DNA of 64,000 nucleotides from Thermoproteota archaeon (lineage in GTDB: Archaea; Thermoproteota; Thermoprotei_A; Sulfolobales; Pyrodictiaceae). The stretch is from NCBI GenBank assembly GCA_013153145.1, contig JAADEY010000019.1, positions 1 to 64,000 of the forward strand, in the 5' to 3' direction. The translations under genes and the position numbers were made by a program. Under the pieces are notes generated by a model. That model was not told the origin of the DNA and made no database searches. It saw only the letters and a program-made list of their open reading frames with translations. Positions within the stretch are counted from its first letter, which is position 1; every line of letters begins with the position of its first letter. This document shows positions 8,150-16,512 of the stretch, piece after piece.

Positions 8150-10143
8150 TCTCTCCTCCTCGCCAGTAGCTGTGGCAGTATTGCCGCAATAGCTATAGCT
8201 GCGATGATTACGGTGGCTGGCAGGCTTGGAGCGGAGCCCAGCCTTAGCGGTGTCGGTGTCTTTGTTATTGTTGGGGCTGCGGGGGCTGCCATGGCGGCTG
8301 ATGCCTTGTGGCCGGTGAACTTGGTTCCGAGCACGTATAGTAGTAGGCTATAGGCGGCGGCGCGCTCGTAGAGGTCTAGTTTTGCTTCGGGCTGCTTGAG
8401 GTTTGATGCTAGTTCAATGTATATTGCTGGCACTATTGCGCTTATGTTGTCCATGACGAGCCTGCTTAGGAGGTACCTGGTGTTCAGCGCTATGTCGGGT
8501 AGCTGTATATTCGTGGTGTTGTACATCTGGTGTATTGTGACCATTACGTCCGAGAGCGTTGAGACTATCTTCGACGCGGCCTCTGCAACCCGGTATGCAG
8601 TCTTGGCGCGCTGGAGCAGATACATGTTGGCGGCCATGCTGCCAGGCCCTATGCTCCTAACGGGGGCGCCGAGCCAGAAGAGGTATGATACGAGGTCGGA
8701 CGCGAACTGGTTCAAGGTGTAAAGCTCGCTCCTTATGGCGCTGACCGGTACACAGTAGCCAGTGGTGCTTGCCGAGGCGGCGACGCTTATCCAGTCAAGC
8801 GCCGAATGAGCCCTGGCAAGCGCGTATGCCGATGTTGATAGGAGTTTTAGGAGTAGTGGGGTTGGTGCTGGTACCGGGCCGCTGAGGAGGGTCCTCACTA
8901 CATGCATCATGCCCGCTATCGTTGCATTGGCCTCGCTTATCCTCTCATAGATCGATGAGAGCAGCTGGAGCTCGAGCAGGTTTATGCACGTCTTGTTCCC
9001 GAGCTTGACGAAGTCGTTGTAGGCCTCATTCATTATGCGTGTCGCGTTGTCAAGCAGTGACTCGGCCACACGGGTGGCGGCGTGCTTAAGGTCTGCACCG
9101 GAGCTGTAGAACTTGTACGTCTCTGTTATGGCGTAGGCGTATAGAGTGTCTATCCATGCACGGAACGCGTCCGACGCAGCCGCGTAGTACTGGCCGCTCT
9201 CCATGAGGCTGCGTGCCTCGCTCAGCAGACTTGAGGCCTCATCTATGGCATCGCTGTACGCCTTCGCCATATCGGTGTTCGTTATGTTGGGGCGGCTCTG
9301 GTTGAGCTCTCCGAGAAGGGTGTCGGCCCTCTCAATTAGGCTCTGTGCGGGCCCCCTCCAGTATACTGAGGCATTCTTTATGGCTGTACCGATGATTGAC
9401 ATGTTTATAGTCTTCGTTATATTGTAGCCGGTGAAGTAGTAGAGAGCGTCTATTATCGAGCCGGCCTGCACAAGCCTTACGTGGAGCTTTTCTGCGAGCC
9501 TCGTCAAGTTAAACTTGACTTCCTTCACTACGAGCTTTGTTATGACCGTTCCGTTCCCGCTTGTGTATGTCTGGTTGACGAGCCTGGGCTCGGTGACTAT
9601 AACCTCCCCCTTGGGTATGATGAAGGTCTTTATCCCGGCTCTTGCGGCGGCCTCGAGCTTAGATGCCACGCCGCCGACGGGGCCTATTGTGCCGTCTGGG
9701 CATATCAGCCCGGTCATCGACGTGGTGTTCGTCATGTTTAGCTTGAGGAGCAGGGCCATGAAGGTTGTGGCTGTTAAGCCGCCGGCGCTGGGCCCCCCTA
9801 TTATGCTTGAGTTAGACTTCACGCTCACGAAGAAGTTGTACTTGTTGAAGTTCTTGCCGGCGAAGATAGCGGCTATTATTGCGGCTATCCTAGATGTAGC
9901 CTGGAAGTCAACCTCGGTCCTCGGCCTGGTCGATATGTAGACTATGCCGTGGCCGGGCTCTGCCACTGATATATCGAAGATAGATATGGTTCCTTTGAAT
10001 GTACCGAGGCTAGTCATAGTGACCGCTGGGGCGAGTACAGACTGGCTCCTAACAACCATGATCGTTGTCTGGTACGCGGCGGCAGGGATCAAGGCAGGGA
10101 GTAGTGCAAGGAACACCAACAGCAGGGTGTAGGCGGCACGCAC
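8146..10143 (-). CDS. Exported, membrane-anchored Lon-like (S16) serine protease
   Basis: 665 residues. The N terminus is a signal peptide (hydrophobic residues 5-23, ending AAA). Residues about 30-200 form a Lon proteolytic domain with the catalytic serine in GGPSAGG (Ser119) and the dyad lysine in GGVASKLEAA (Lys162). No AAA+ ATPase is present. The long C-terminal part is alpha-helical with many N-x-S/T sequons, and the last ~25 residues are a membrane helix (PATVIIAAIAIAAILPQLL) followed by RRRE. This predicts a protein facing the outside with a C-terminal anchor. Substrates are unknown; surface-protein turnover or peptide use is conceivable. It leads a five-gene operon with Cas4-like and PHP genes. 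A TATA-like GATAAATTG is on the minus strand at about 10183-10191. Confidence 0.85.
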   Translation of the reverse strand: MRAAYTLLLVFLALLPALIPAAAYQTTIMVVRSQSVLAPAVTMTSLGTFKGTISIFDISVAEPGHGIVYISTRPRTEVDFQATSRIAAIIAAIFAGKNFNKYNFFVSVKSNSSIIGGPSAGGLTATTFMALLLKLNMTNTTSMTGLICPDGTIGPVGGVASKLEAAARAGIKTFIIPKGEVIVTEPRLVNQTYTSGNGTVITKLVVKEVKFNLTRLAEKLHVRLVQAGSIIDALYYFTGYNITKTINMSIIGTAIKNASVYWRGPAQSLIERADTLLGELNQSRPNITNTDMAKAYSDAIDEASSLLSEARSLMESGQYYAAASDAFRAWIDTLYAYAITETYKFYSSGADLKHAATRVAESLLDNATRIMNEAYNDFVKLGNKTCINLLELQLLSSIYERISEANATIAGMMHVVRTLLSGPVPAPTPLLLKLLSTSAYALARAHSALDWISVAASASTTGYCVPVSAIRSELYTLNQFASDLVSYLFWLGAPVRSIGPGSMAANMYLLQRAKTAYRVAEAASKIVSTLSDVMVTIHQMYNTTNIQLPDIALNTRYLLSRLVMDNISAIVPAIYIELASNLKQPEAKLDLYERAAAYSLLLYVLGTKFTGHKASAAMAAPAAPTITKTPTPLRLGSAPSLPATVIIAAIAIAAILPQLLARRRE

Positions 10144-10209
10144 ACCTATCCCCGTGTGTGGCGTGACCCATGCCTACACCCCAATTTATCGGGATTGGAT
10201 ACGCTGGGT

Positions 10210-10539
10210 TTACAACACGAGATATTTGTCGAGGAGGCGTAGGAGGTGGGAGAAGTAGCGTATCCTCCTCCTTAACGGTCTAAGCCATCTTGCGAGGTTG
10301 TAGCAGCCTTCACCCCTCTCGACTACACCAAGCTCCCTGAGCCTCCTCGCGACGACGTGGGGTTTCTCGATGCCGTAGTGGCGGAACATGTCACGCTCAT
10401 ATATTATCTCTCCGACTGATATATTGTCCCAGATGTAGCCGAAGGCCTTCAGCTCCTCAGCAGTCATTGATGCAATGAGTTGTTTTAGTCTCCTTAGCGC
10501 GGCGAGCTCCTCTCCCCGCAGCTTCATACCCGTAGGCAT
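10210..10539 (-). CDS. Small winged-helix-like DNA-binding protein
   Basis: About 109 residues from ATG 10539, which is chosen because GGGAGGAGG lies just upstream; an earlier ATG at 10587 would add 16 residues. The protein is helical, with a segment DMFRHYGIEKPHVVARRLRELGVVERGEGCYNLAR that reads like the recognition helix and wing of a winged-helix domain, then a basic tail (LRPLRRRIRYFSHLLRLL). It overlaps the ribbon-helix-helix gene out of frame by 83 nt, so the two are probably translationally coupled. A regulatory role is inferred from the fold only. Confidence 0.6.
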   Translation of the reverse strand: MPTGMKLRGEELAALRRLKQLIASMTAEELKAFGYIWDNISVGEIIYERDMFRHYGIEKPHVVARRLRELGVVERGEGCYNLARWLRPLRRRIRYFSHLLRLLDKYLVL

Positions 10540-10708
10540 AACCGGTACCCTCCTCCCCCGACGAGTATCGTTGTAGTAGGAGTGCAAGGGCCCTTCTTAG
10601 CGCCTCGCTCCGGCTGGCGAAGAGCCCCCGAGATACAAGGTCGTCTAGCTGGTGCAGCAGCTCCACTGGTATCTTGAAGGTGACTATTACGCTGCGTGGC
10701 ACAAGCAT
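10457..10708 (-). CDS. Ribbon-helix-helix (CopG-type) regulator
   Basis: The core VIVTFKIPVELLHQLDDLVSRGLFASRSEALRRAL (split here only for description) shows one beta strand then two helices with the G-x-F/x-S-R-S-E-A turn, the classical CopG/MetJ-like pattern. The ATG at 10708 fits a TATA-like element at about 10745-10753 on the minus strand better than the upstream ATG 10738. The C-terminal ~35 residues after LLLQRYSSGEEG look poorly structured and run through the start of the next gene, which raises the chance of a frameshift-joined or recently altered gene pair. It would bind DNA as a dimer; the target is unknown. Confidence 0.65.
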   Translation of the reverse strand: MLVPRSVIVTFKIPVELLHQLDDLVSRGLFASRSEALRRALALLLQRYSSGEEGTGYAYGYEAAGRGARRAKETKTTHCINDC

Positions 10709-10759
10709 CCCCGGAACAAGTGCTTGGTATCGTAGCATAATGCGATAATTAAGGTATGA

Positions 10760-10776
10760 GCCCCGTGGCCCGGGGC
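10760..10776. repeat. GC hairpin upstream of the first lhr gene
   Basis: GCCCCG (10760-10765) pairs with CGGGGC (10771-10776), loop TGGCC. It starts with the same ATGAGCCCCGTGG (10757-10769) found at 3178-3190. It lies between the divergent RHH and lhr genes, just upstream of the TATA-like GCTTAAAAG (10786-10794). Confidence 0.35.
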
Positions 10777-10826
10777 ACCCTCTATGCTTAAAAGACCATT
10801 AACTCCGGAAATGTTTCGAGCGGAGG

Positions 10827-13499
10827 GTGCCTTTGATAAGGCTTCTGACGAAGTGTTACAGCGACGAAGAAGTATATGCAAGACTCAACCCCTTCGTAGC
10901 TGAGTGGTTTAGGCGTAAGTATGGATCCTTCACTGTCCCGCAGCGCTGTGCAATACCCTTGATAAAGGATGGCTACAACGTGCTAGTATCATCACCGACT
11001 GGGACTGGTAAGACTCTCGCAGTCTTCCTGGGGATTATAGACGACCTCATAAACCTCTGGCTTGATGGGAGGCTTGAGGAGCAGGTCTACGCGATATACG
11101 TGTCGCCGCTCCGTGCACTGAACAATGACATGTACCGGAACCTCATAAAGCCCCTCGAGGAGATATCAGAGATAATGGAGAGGGAGGGCGCCGGCAGACC
11201 CGAGATAAGGGTCATGGTTAGAACCAGTGATACTCCGCCGAAGGACAAGCAGTACATGGTTCGGCATCCACCACACATACTCATAACAACTCCCGAGAGC
11301 CTGGCAAACGCCCTTGTCGCCCCAAAGTTTAGTGAGAGGCTCCTAACAGCCCGCTGGATGATAGTCGATGAGATACATGAGCTTGCGTCGAGCAAGAGGG
11401 GTGTCCATCTAGCGCTGAGCATTGAGAGGCTAGAGTACAGGGCGGGGCATAGGCTTCAGAGGATAGGCCTCAGCGCGACGATAGCTCCTCTCGAGGAGGT
11501 TGCAAAGTTCCTGGTGGGTTTCAAAGATGATGGTTCTCCGCGTGACTGCATCATAGTTGATGCCCGCTTCGCAAAACCCATAGACGTTAAGGTGTTGATC
11601 CCCGTAAGCGACCTCATACACACGCCTCCGGAGGAGATAAATAAGGGGATCTATAGACTCCTAATAGAGTTGATAAAGAAGCATAAGACGGTATTGGTGT
11701 TCACGAATACTAGGAGTGCGACCGAGAGGGTTGTCTACAAGCTCAGGAAGTTGATAAAGGACGAAGGTATAGCCGATATGGACCAGGTTGAGGCGCATCA
11801 TAGTAGTTTGAGCAGGGATTTGAGGCTTGATGTCGAGGAGAGATTGAAGCAGGGGAAGCTGAAGGTTGTGGTCTCTTCAACGAGTCTCGAGCTAGGCATA
11901 GATATAGGATACATAGATCTCGTGGTGTTGCTGAGTAGCCCGAAGAGCGTATCGAGGCTGTTGCAGAGGATTGGGAGAGCTGGGCACCACATAAGGCAGG
12001 TGAGTAAGGGCAGGATAATAGTTGTTGACAGGGATGATCTTGTTGAATGCACGGTACTGGCGAAGGCGGCCCTCGATAGGAAGATAGACAGGGTCCATAT
12101 ACCGAGGAACGCGCTCGATGTGCTTGCACAGCACATAGTGGGCATGGCCCTTGAGAGGGAGTGGAGTGTTGAAGAGGCGTATAGGCTGGTGAGGAGGGTC
12201 TACAACTACCATGATCTCTCCTGGGAGGATTTCATGGCCGTTATACGGTACCTGGCAGGCCGGTATGAGGGTCTCGAGAGGTATAATGTCTATGCAAAGA
12301 TAAGGCTCGATGAGAACGAGATGACGTTTAGGCGTAGGAAGGGGGCCAGGATGATATTCTACTTGAACTCCGGCGTCATACCCGAGGAGACAAAGATACA
12401 CGTGTTTACTACCGATGGTAGGATGGTGGGTAACCTGGAGGAGGCCTTCCTGCAGATACTCACACCAGGCGACACATTTGTCCTCGGCGGACGCACGTAC
12501 GAGTTCATAAGGGCTGTAGGCACTAAGGCGATAGTTAGGAGGGTTGAGGGTGTAAAGCCTACTGTTCCGAGCTGGTTCTCCGAGATGCTCCCCTTATCAT
12601 TCGACTCGGCACTGCTCGTAGGAGAGTTCAGGCGTAGGGTTGCGGAGATGATTGAGGCCGGGGTGGAGCCCAGCAGGATCGTTGAATGGATAATGGAGGA
12701 GTATAACCTTGATAGGGATGCTGCCGAGAACATCTACCAGTATGTGCTCGAGCAATACCTCTACACGGAGGGGCTAGTCCCCTCCGACAAGCTCCTCCTC
12801 GTAGAGATCTATGTTGACGACGACTCAACCAACTACATCTTCCACTACCTCTTCGGCCGCAGAGTGAATGATGCACTCTCCAGAGCATATGCATACTACC
12901 TTAGCAGGATGGTTAACGGTAATGTGAGGATAACGGTGACGGATAACGGCTTCATGCTCTCCGTGCCGGGCAGGTATAGGCTTGTCGACGTCTACAGCCT
13001 GGTCTCAAGCGTTACGCCGGAGAACCTGCGAGAGGTGTTGAGAAGGGTTCTACGCTACACGGAGCTGCTGAAGAGGAGGTTCCGCCACTGCGCGCAGAGA
13101 GCGTTCATGATACTCCGCCGCTACCGGGGCAGGGAGAAGAGCGTCCACCGCATGCAGCTCAACGCCGACACGGTGCTTGAGGCTGTGGAGTCGATAGACC
13201 CGGAGTTCCCGGTTTTGAAGGAGGCTTATAGAGAGGTCATGGAGGACTACATGGACGTCGAGGATGCAGAAAAGGTGTTGGAGTGGATTAGGAGTGGCAG
13301 GGTCGAGGTGAAAGTCTTCGGCCCGGTGGAGGTGCCTTCACCATTCGCGCACAACATAGTTGCGAGAGGATACAGCGACATAGTATTGATGGAGGATAGG
13401 AGGAAGCTGATAGCAGAGCTGCACCGCCGTGTAATGGAGCTGCTAAGGAAGAGGGGAGTCCAGCCCTCCGGCCTGGGTGTGGGAGAGGTGGCAGTGTAG
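10827..13499 (+). CDS. Lhr-type superfamily 2 helicase (first paralogue)
   Basis: 890 residues. Helicase motifs in order: Walker A SSPTGTGKT (about 55-63), Ia YVSPLRALNND, TTPES, DEIH (about 180-183), GLSATIA, and RecA2 motifs FTNTRS, SSTSLELGIDIGYIDLVV and QRIGRAGH. The C-terminal ~450 residues match the Lhr winged-helix/beta-barrel core. Lhr helicases translocate 3'-5' on DNA, prefer DNA:RNA hybrids or forked DNA, and are linked to repair. The GTG at 10827 directly abuts GGAGG (10822-10826); TTG 10833 would have a better ribosome-binding spacing. A TATA-like GCTTAAAAG at 10786-10794 fits either. A second Lhr-type gene lies at 48209. Confidence 0.92.
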   Translation: MPLIRLLTKCYSDEEVYARLNPFVAEWFRRKYGSFTVPQRCAIPLIKDGYNVLVSSPTGTGKTLAVFLGIIDDLINLWLDGRLEEQVYAIYVSPLRALNNDMYRNLIKPLEEISEIMEREGAGRPEIRVMVRTSDTPPKDKQYMVRHPPHILITTPESLANALVAPKFSERLLTARWMIVDEIHELASSKRGVHLALSIERLEYRAGHRLQRIGLSATIAPLEEVAKFLVGFKDDGSPRDCIIVDARFAKPIDVKVLIPVSDLIHTPPEEINKGIYRLLIELIKKHKTVLVFTNTRSATERVVYKLRKLIKDEGIADMDQVEAHHSSLSRDLRLDVEERLKQGKLKVVVSSTSLELGIDIGYIDLVVLLSSPKSVSRLLQRIGRAGHHIRQVSKGRIIVVDRDDLVECTVLAKAALDRKIDRVHIPRNALDVLAQHIVGMALEREWSVEEAYRLVRRVYNYHDLSWEDFMAVIRYLAGRYEGLERYNVYAKIRLDENEMTFRRRKGARMIFYLNSGVIPEETKIHVFTTDGRMVGNLEEAFLQILTPGDTFVLGGRTYEFIRAVGTKAIVRRVEGVKPTVPSWFSEMLPLSFDSALLVGEFRRRVAEMIEAGVEPSRIVEWIMEEYNLDRDAAENIYQYVLEQYLYTEGLVPSDKLLLVEIYVDDDSTNYIFHYLFGRRVNDALSRAYAYYLSRMVNGNVRITVTDNGFMLSVPGRYRLVDVYSLVSSVTPENLREVLRRVLRYTELLKRRFRHCAQRAFMILRRYRGREKSVHRMQLNADTVLEAVESIDPEFPVLKEAYREVMEDYMDVEDAEKVLEWIRSGRVEVKVFGPVEVPSPFAHNIVARGYSDIVLMEDRRKLIAELHRRVMELLRKRGVQPSGLGVGEVAV

Positions 13500-13530
13500 C
13501 TGTCGGCGAAGGACCACCTCTTCACCGCCC

Positions 13531-13567
13531 GGAGACCCCCGGGCTCTGCATGGTCCCGGGGTTCTCC
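13531..13567 (+). terminator. Long GC-rich hairpin after the first lhr gene
   Basis: GGAGACCCCCGGG (13531-13543) pairs with CCCGGGGTTCTCC (13555-13567) with one mismatch and an 11-nt loop. It lies 31 nt after the lhr stop and about 150 nt before pgk. There is no strong U tract after it, so it may be a processing or structured RNA element rather than a classical terminator. Confidence 0.4.
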
Positions 13568-13717
13568 CCATAGCCGCTTAACAGTATCATGTTTCTACAC
13601 TACGCACCGGGAAGCTTAAATCCTGCCCAGCCGCCTCCTTCGAGTCTGGGATTTCTTGGATAACTACGGGGACTCAATAGTCCTCCCCCGCCGGCTTAAC
13701 GTTAAAGCACTGAGGGG

Positions 13718-14992
13718 GTGTCTGCGCTGACAAACCTTTATGTGCCACGCATACCGACGATCGACGATCTAGTTGCCAGGTATAAGCTTGAGGGCTCTAA
13801 GGTTCTGTTAAGGGTTGATTTCAACAGCCCTATTAACCCGAAGACAGGCGAGATACTTGACGATACGAGGATTAGGGCTCATCTAGAGACCATAAGGGAG
13901 CTTGTTGAGAGAAAATGTGCGGTCGTCATAGTGTCGCATCAGGGGAGGCCTGGGGAGGATGACTTCGTTACGCTCGAGAGGCATGCTGAGAGGCTAGAGA
14001 AGCTGCTCGGCATGGAGGTCGACTTCGTCGATGACGTTATAGGCCCGGAGGCTAGGAGGAGGATTAAGGAGCTTGAGCCCGGCAAGATATTGATGCTTGA
14101 TAATGTGAGGCTTGTCTCGGAGGAGATGATTGAGGCTCTCCCGGAGAAGCAGGCGAATACGATCTTTGTTAAGAGGCTTGCACCACTATTCAACTACTAT
14201 ATAAATGATGCGTTTGCGGCTGCACACCGAAGCCAGCCCAGCATAGTAGGCTTCCCGATGGTGCTGCCGTCGGCGGCTGGCAGGCTTATGGAGAGGGAGG
14301 TGAATGCGCTAAGGTTCCTTGCATCGCCAGCCGAGAGGCCACGCGTATTCGTCCTAGGCGGGGGGAAGGTCAGGGATACATTGAGGATTATTGAGCACCT
14401 CCATGCGGGCCGTGCAGCCGACCGCATACTGACGACGGGGCTCGTGGCTGAGGTCTTCCTGGCGGCCAAGGGGGTTGACATAGGGGCTGTTAATAGGAGG
14501 ATGCTTGAGGAGAAGGGCCTCCTATCACTCATACCTAGGGCGAGATACATACTCCTAAAGGGAGCGCCAATAGAGACGCCGATAGACTTCGTGACATTGA
14601 CGGAGGACGGCGAGATAAAGGTGGAGACCGTGGGGGCGATAAAGCACCTTATAAGGGACGTGGGGCCGGCAACCGTCAGCATGTACGGAGAGCTGATGAA
14701 GGACTCGAAGGTCATTGTGCTGCGTGGGCCAGCGGGTGTCATTGAGGATCCGAGGTTCAGGAAGGGGACCATAGGTATACTCGAGGCAGCGCTGAGCACA
14801 AGGGCCTACGTGATTATAGGCGGCGGCCACCTCTCCAGCGTGATTTCGGAGGTGAGGAAGCCCAGCACAGCACTCTACCACGTTAGCACGGGTGGCGGCG
14901 CACTGCTACTCTTCCTGGCAGGCGAGGAGCTCCCAGCACTTAAGGCTCTGGAGCTATCTGCAAGGAAGCATCTCGGGTGGGGTGAGGAGTAA
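13718..14992 (+). CDS. pgk: Phosphoglycerate kinase
   Basis: 424 residues. Recognisable family segments are KVLLRVDFNSPINPKTG (about 28-44), VVIVSHQGRPG, the IND AFAAAHRSQPS region (about 166-178), VLGGGKVRDT and the C-terminal nucleotide site HVSTGGGALLLFLAG. It catalyses the reversible ATP-forming step between 1,3-bisphosphoglycerate and 3-phosphoglycerate. The start is GTG 13718; TATA-like elements are GCTTAAAT (about 13613-13620) and GCTTAACG (about 13693-13700), the latter compatible with a leaderless transcript. gap starts 2 nt after the stop, so the two glycolytic/gluconeogenic genes form an operon. Confidence 0.96.
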   Translation: MSALTNLYVPRIPTIDDLVARYKLEGSKVLLRVDFNSPINPKTGEILDDTRIRAHLETIRELVERKCAVVIVSHQGRPGEDDFVTLERHAERLEKLLGMEVDFVDDVIGPEARRRIKELEPGKILMLDNVRLVSEEMIEALPEKQANTIFVKRLAPLFNYYINDAFAAAHRSQPSIVGFPMVLPSAAGRLMEREVNALRFLASPAERPRVFVLGGGKVRDTLRIIEHLHAGRAADRILTTGLVAEVFLAAKGVDIGAVNRRMLEEKGLLSLIPRARYILLKGAPIETPIDFVTLTEDGEIKVETVGAIKHLIRDVGPATVSMYGELMKDSKVIVLRGPAGVIEDPRFRKGTIGILEAALSTRAYVIIGGGHLSSVISEVRKPSTALYHVSTGGGALLLFLAGEELPALKALELSARKHLGWGEE

Positions 14993-14993
14993 G

Positions 14994-16022
14994 TTGGCCG
15001 TGAAGGTCGGTGTTGTAGGCTATGGAACCATTGGCAAGAGGGTTGCGGACGCAATACTGAAGCAGCCGGACATGGAGCTCGTCGGTATAGTGAAGACGAA
15101 GCCCGACTACGAGGCGAGGATAGCGGCCTCCAAGGGTATACCCGTCTACACGCTCTCGGAGAGGCTCGGATTATTCCGTGAGGCTGGTTTCAGGGTAGCC
15201 GGTTGTCTAGAGGATTTATTGGAGTCCATTGACGTGGTCGTTGACGCGACACCTGCAGGCATCGGGGCCAAGTATAAGCCCGTCTACGAGAAGCATGGCT
15301 TAAAGATGATCTTCCAGGGTGGCGAGTCTGCAGACGTCGCCGAGGTATCGTTCAACTCCTTCTGCAACTTCGACGATGCCAGGGGGAGGGGTAGTGTCAG
15401 GGTCGTCTCATGTAACACGACCGGCCTGCTACGCATCCTATGTACGCTGAACAAGGCGTATGGACTTGGACGTGTGAGGGCAACGATTGTGAGGAGGGCT
15501 GCTGACCCGAAGGAGGTTAAGAGGGGCCCCGTGAACGCGATAGTGCCTAACCCCGCCAGCATACCAAGCCATCATGCTCTGGACGTGAAGACAGTGCTAC
15601 CGTGGCTGGATATAGTGACTGCTGCTGTCGTTGTACCAACGACGCTGATGCATGTGCACATAGTCTATGCGGAGCTCAAGAACCCGCCAAGCAGCGTCGA
15701 CGATGTAGTCAAGCTGCTCGAGGAGACCCCGAGAATAGTGCTGGTTGACAGCAATGAGGGGTTCAAGAGCACGGCGGATATAGTTGAGGCGGCGAGGGAC
15801 ATCGGCAGGAAGAGGTATGATATACCCGAGCTAATCGTCTGGAGGGATAGCGTGACGCTAAACGGGAGCGAGCTGTACTGGATACAGGCAGTTCATCAGG
15901 AGTCCATCGTTGTACCAGAGAACATAGACGCAATAAGGGCTATAACAGGCCTCGCGACGGCTAGCGAGTCGATAAGACTCACGGACGAGACCCTGGGCCT
16001 TAGGAGGGGTAGACTCTTTTAA
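14994..16022 (+). CDS. gap: NAD(P)-dependent glyceraldehyde-3-phosphate dehydrogenase, archaeal (type II)
   Basis: 342 residues from TTG 14994. The longer open frame from 14892 only adds residues inside pgk, and the family N terminus is VKVGVVGYGTIGKRVADAI. GTG 15000 is an alternative start; GGTGAGGAG at 14981-14989 serves either. The Rossmann motif GYGTIGKR (about 8-15) and the catalytic cysteine in SCNTTGLLRI (Cys about 140) are present. It interconverts glyceraldehyde 3-phosphate and 1,3-bisphosphoglycerate. In hyperthermophiles this enzyme usually serves gluconeogenesis while GAPN or GAPOR handles catabolism. It is coupled directly to pgk. Confidence 0.96.
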   Translation: MAVKVGVVGYGTIGKRVADAILKQPDMELVGIVKTKPDYEARIAASKGIPVYTLSERLGLFREAGFRVAGCLEDLLESIDVVVDATPAGIGAKYKPVYEKHGLKMIFQGGESADVAEVSFNSFCNFDDARGRGSVRVVSCNTTGLLRILCTLNKAYGLGRVRATIVRRAADPKEVKRGPVNAIVPNPASIPSHHALDVKTVLPWLDIVTAAVVVPTTLMHVHIVYAELKNPPSSVDDVVKLLEETPRIVLVDSNEGFKSTADIVEAARDIGRKRYDIPELIVWRDSVTLNGSELYWIQAVHQESIVVPENIDAIRAITGLATASESIRLTDETLGLRRGRLF

Positions 16023-16094
16023 GGACTGGACGGCTAGCAGGGTAACCTACATACGCTACTCGTCGAGGCAAGCCCCTGGAAGAAGGGGTCTGTG

Positions 16095-16511
16095 ATGTAC
16101 ACCCCCGAGCCCATGTATACCATAAGCTTCCTGTTCAGGAGGATACTGGTGCCGTTTGATGGCTCGGAGCACAGCAAGAGGGCGCTCGAGGTAGCCATAG
16201 ACTTTGCCAAGAGGTATGGATCCAAGATAACGGTCCTATACGTCCAGGAGACGCCCGAGGCCGGGAAGGGTATAGAGGACTACGTGAGGAGGCTCGCGGA
16301 GCGCAGCGGGGTCGAGCTAGAGTTGAAGATACGGAAGCCGAACCCCTACTCCAGCGTGGCTAACGAGGTTATCAGGGAGGTCACTGAGGGCGGCTACGAT
16401 ATAGTCATTATGGGTGCCAGGGGGAACACGTTGAACGAAGACCTATTGATAGGCAGTGTGGCCCTAGCCCTCATAGTGAACGCGCCAGTATCGGTCATGG
16501 TGGTAAGGTAG
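16095..16511 (+). CDS. UspA-family universal stress protein
   Basis: 138 residues from ATG 16095 (a GTG at 16092 and an ATG at 16113 are also possible). It begins with FRRILVPFDGSEHSKRALE, the first strand and helix of the Usp fold with the conserved Asp, and ends with IVIMGARGN and GSVALALIVNAPVSVMVV, the G-x2-G-x9-G-(S/T) nucleotide-binding pattern in slightly degenerate form. Usp proteins bind ATP or related nucleotides and respond to stress; the specific role is not predictable. The stop is 1 nt before the next start, so it may be co-transcribed with the two genes that follow. Confidence 0.88.
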   Translation: MYTPEPMYTISFLFRRILVPFDGSEHSKRALEVAIDFAKRYGSKITVLYVQETPEAGKGIEDYVRRLAERSGVELELKIRKPNPYSSVANEVIREVTEGGYDIVIMGARGNTLNEDLLIGSVALALIVNAPVSVMVVR

Positions 16512-16512
16512 C

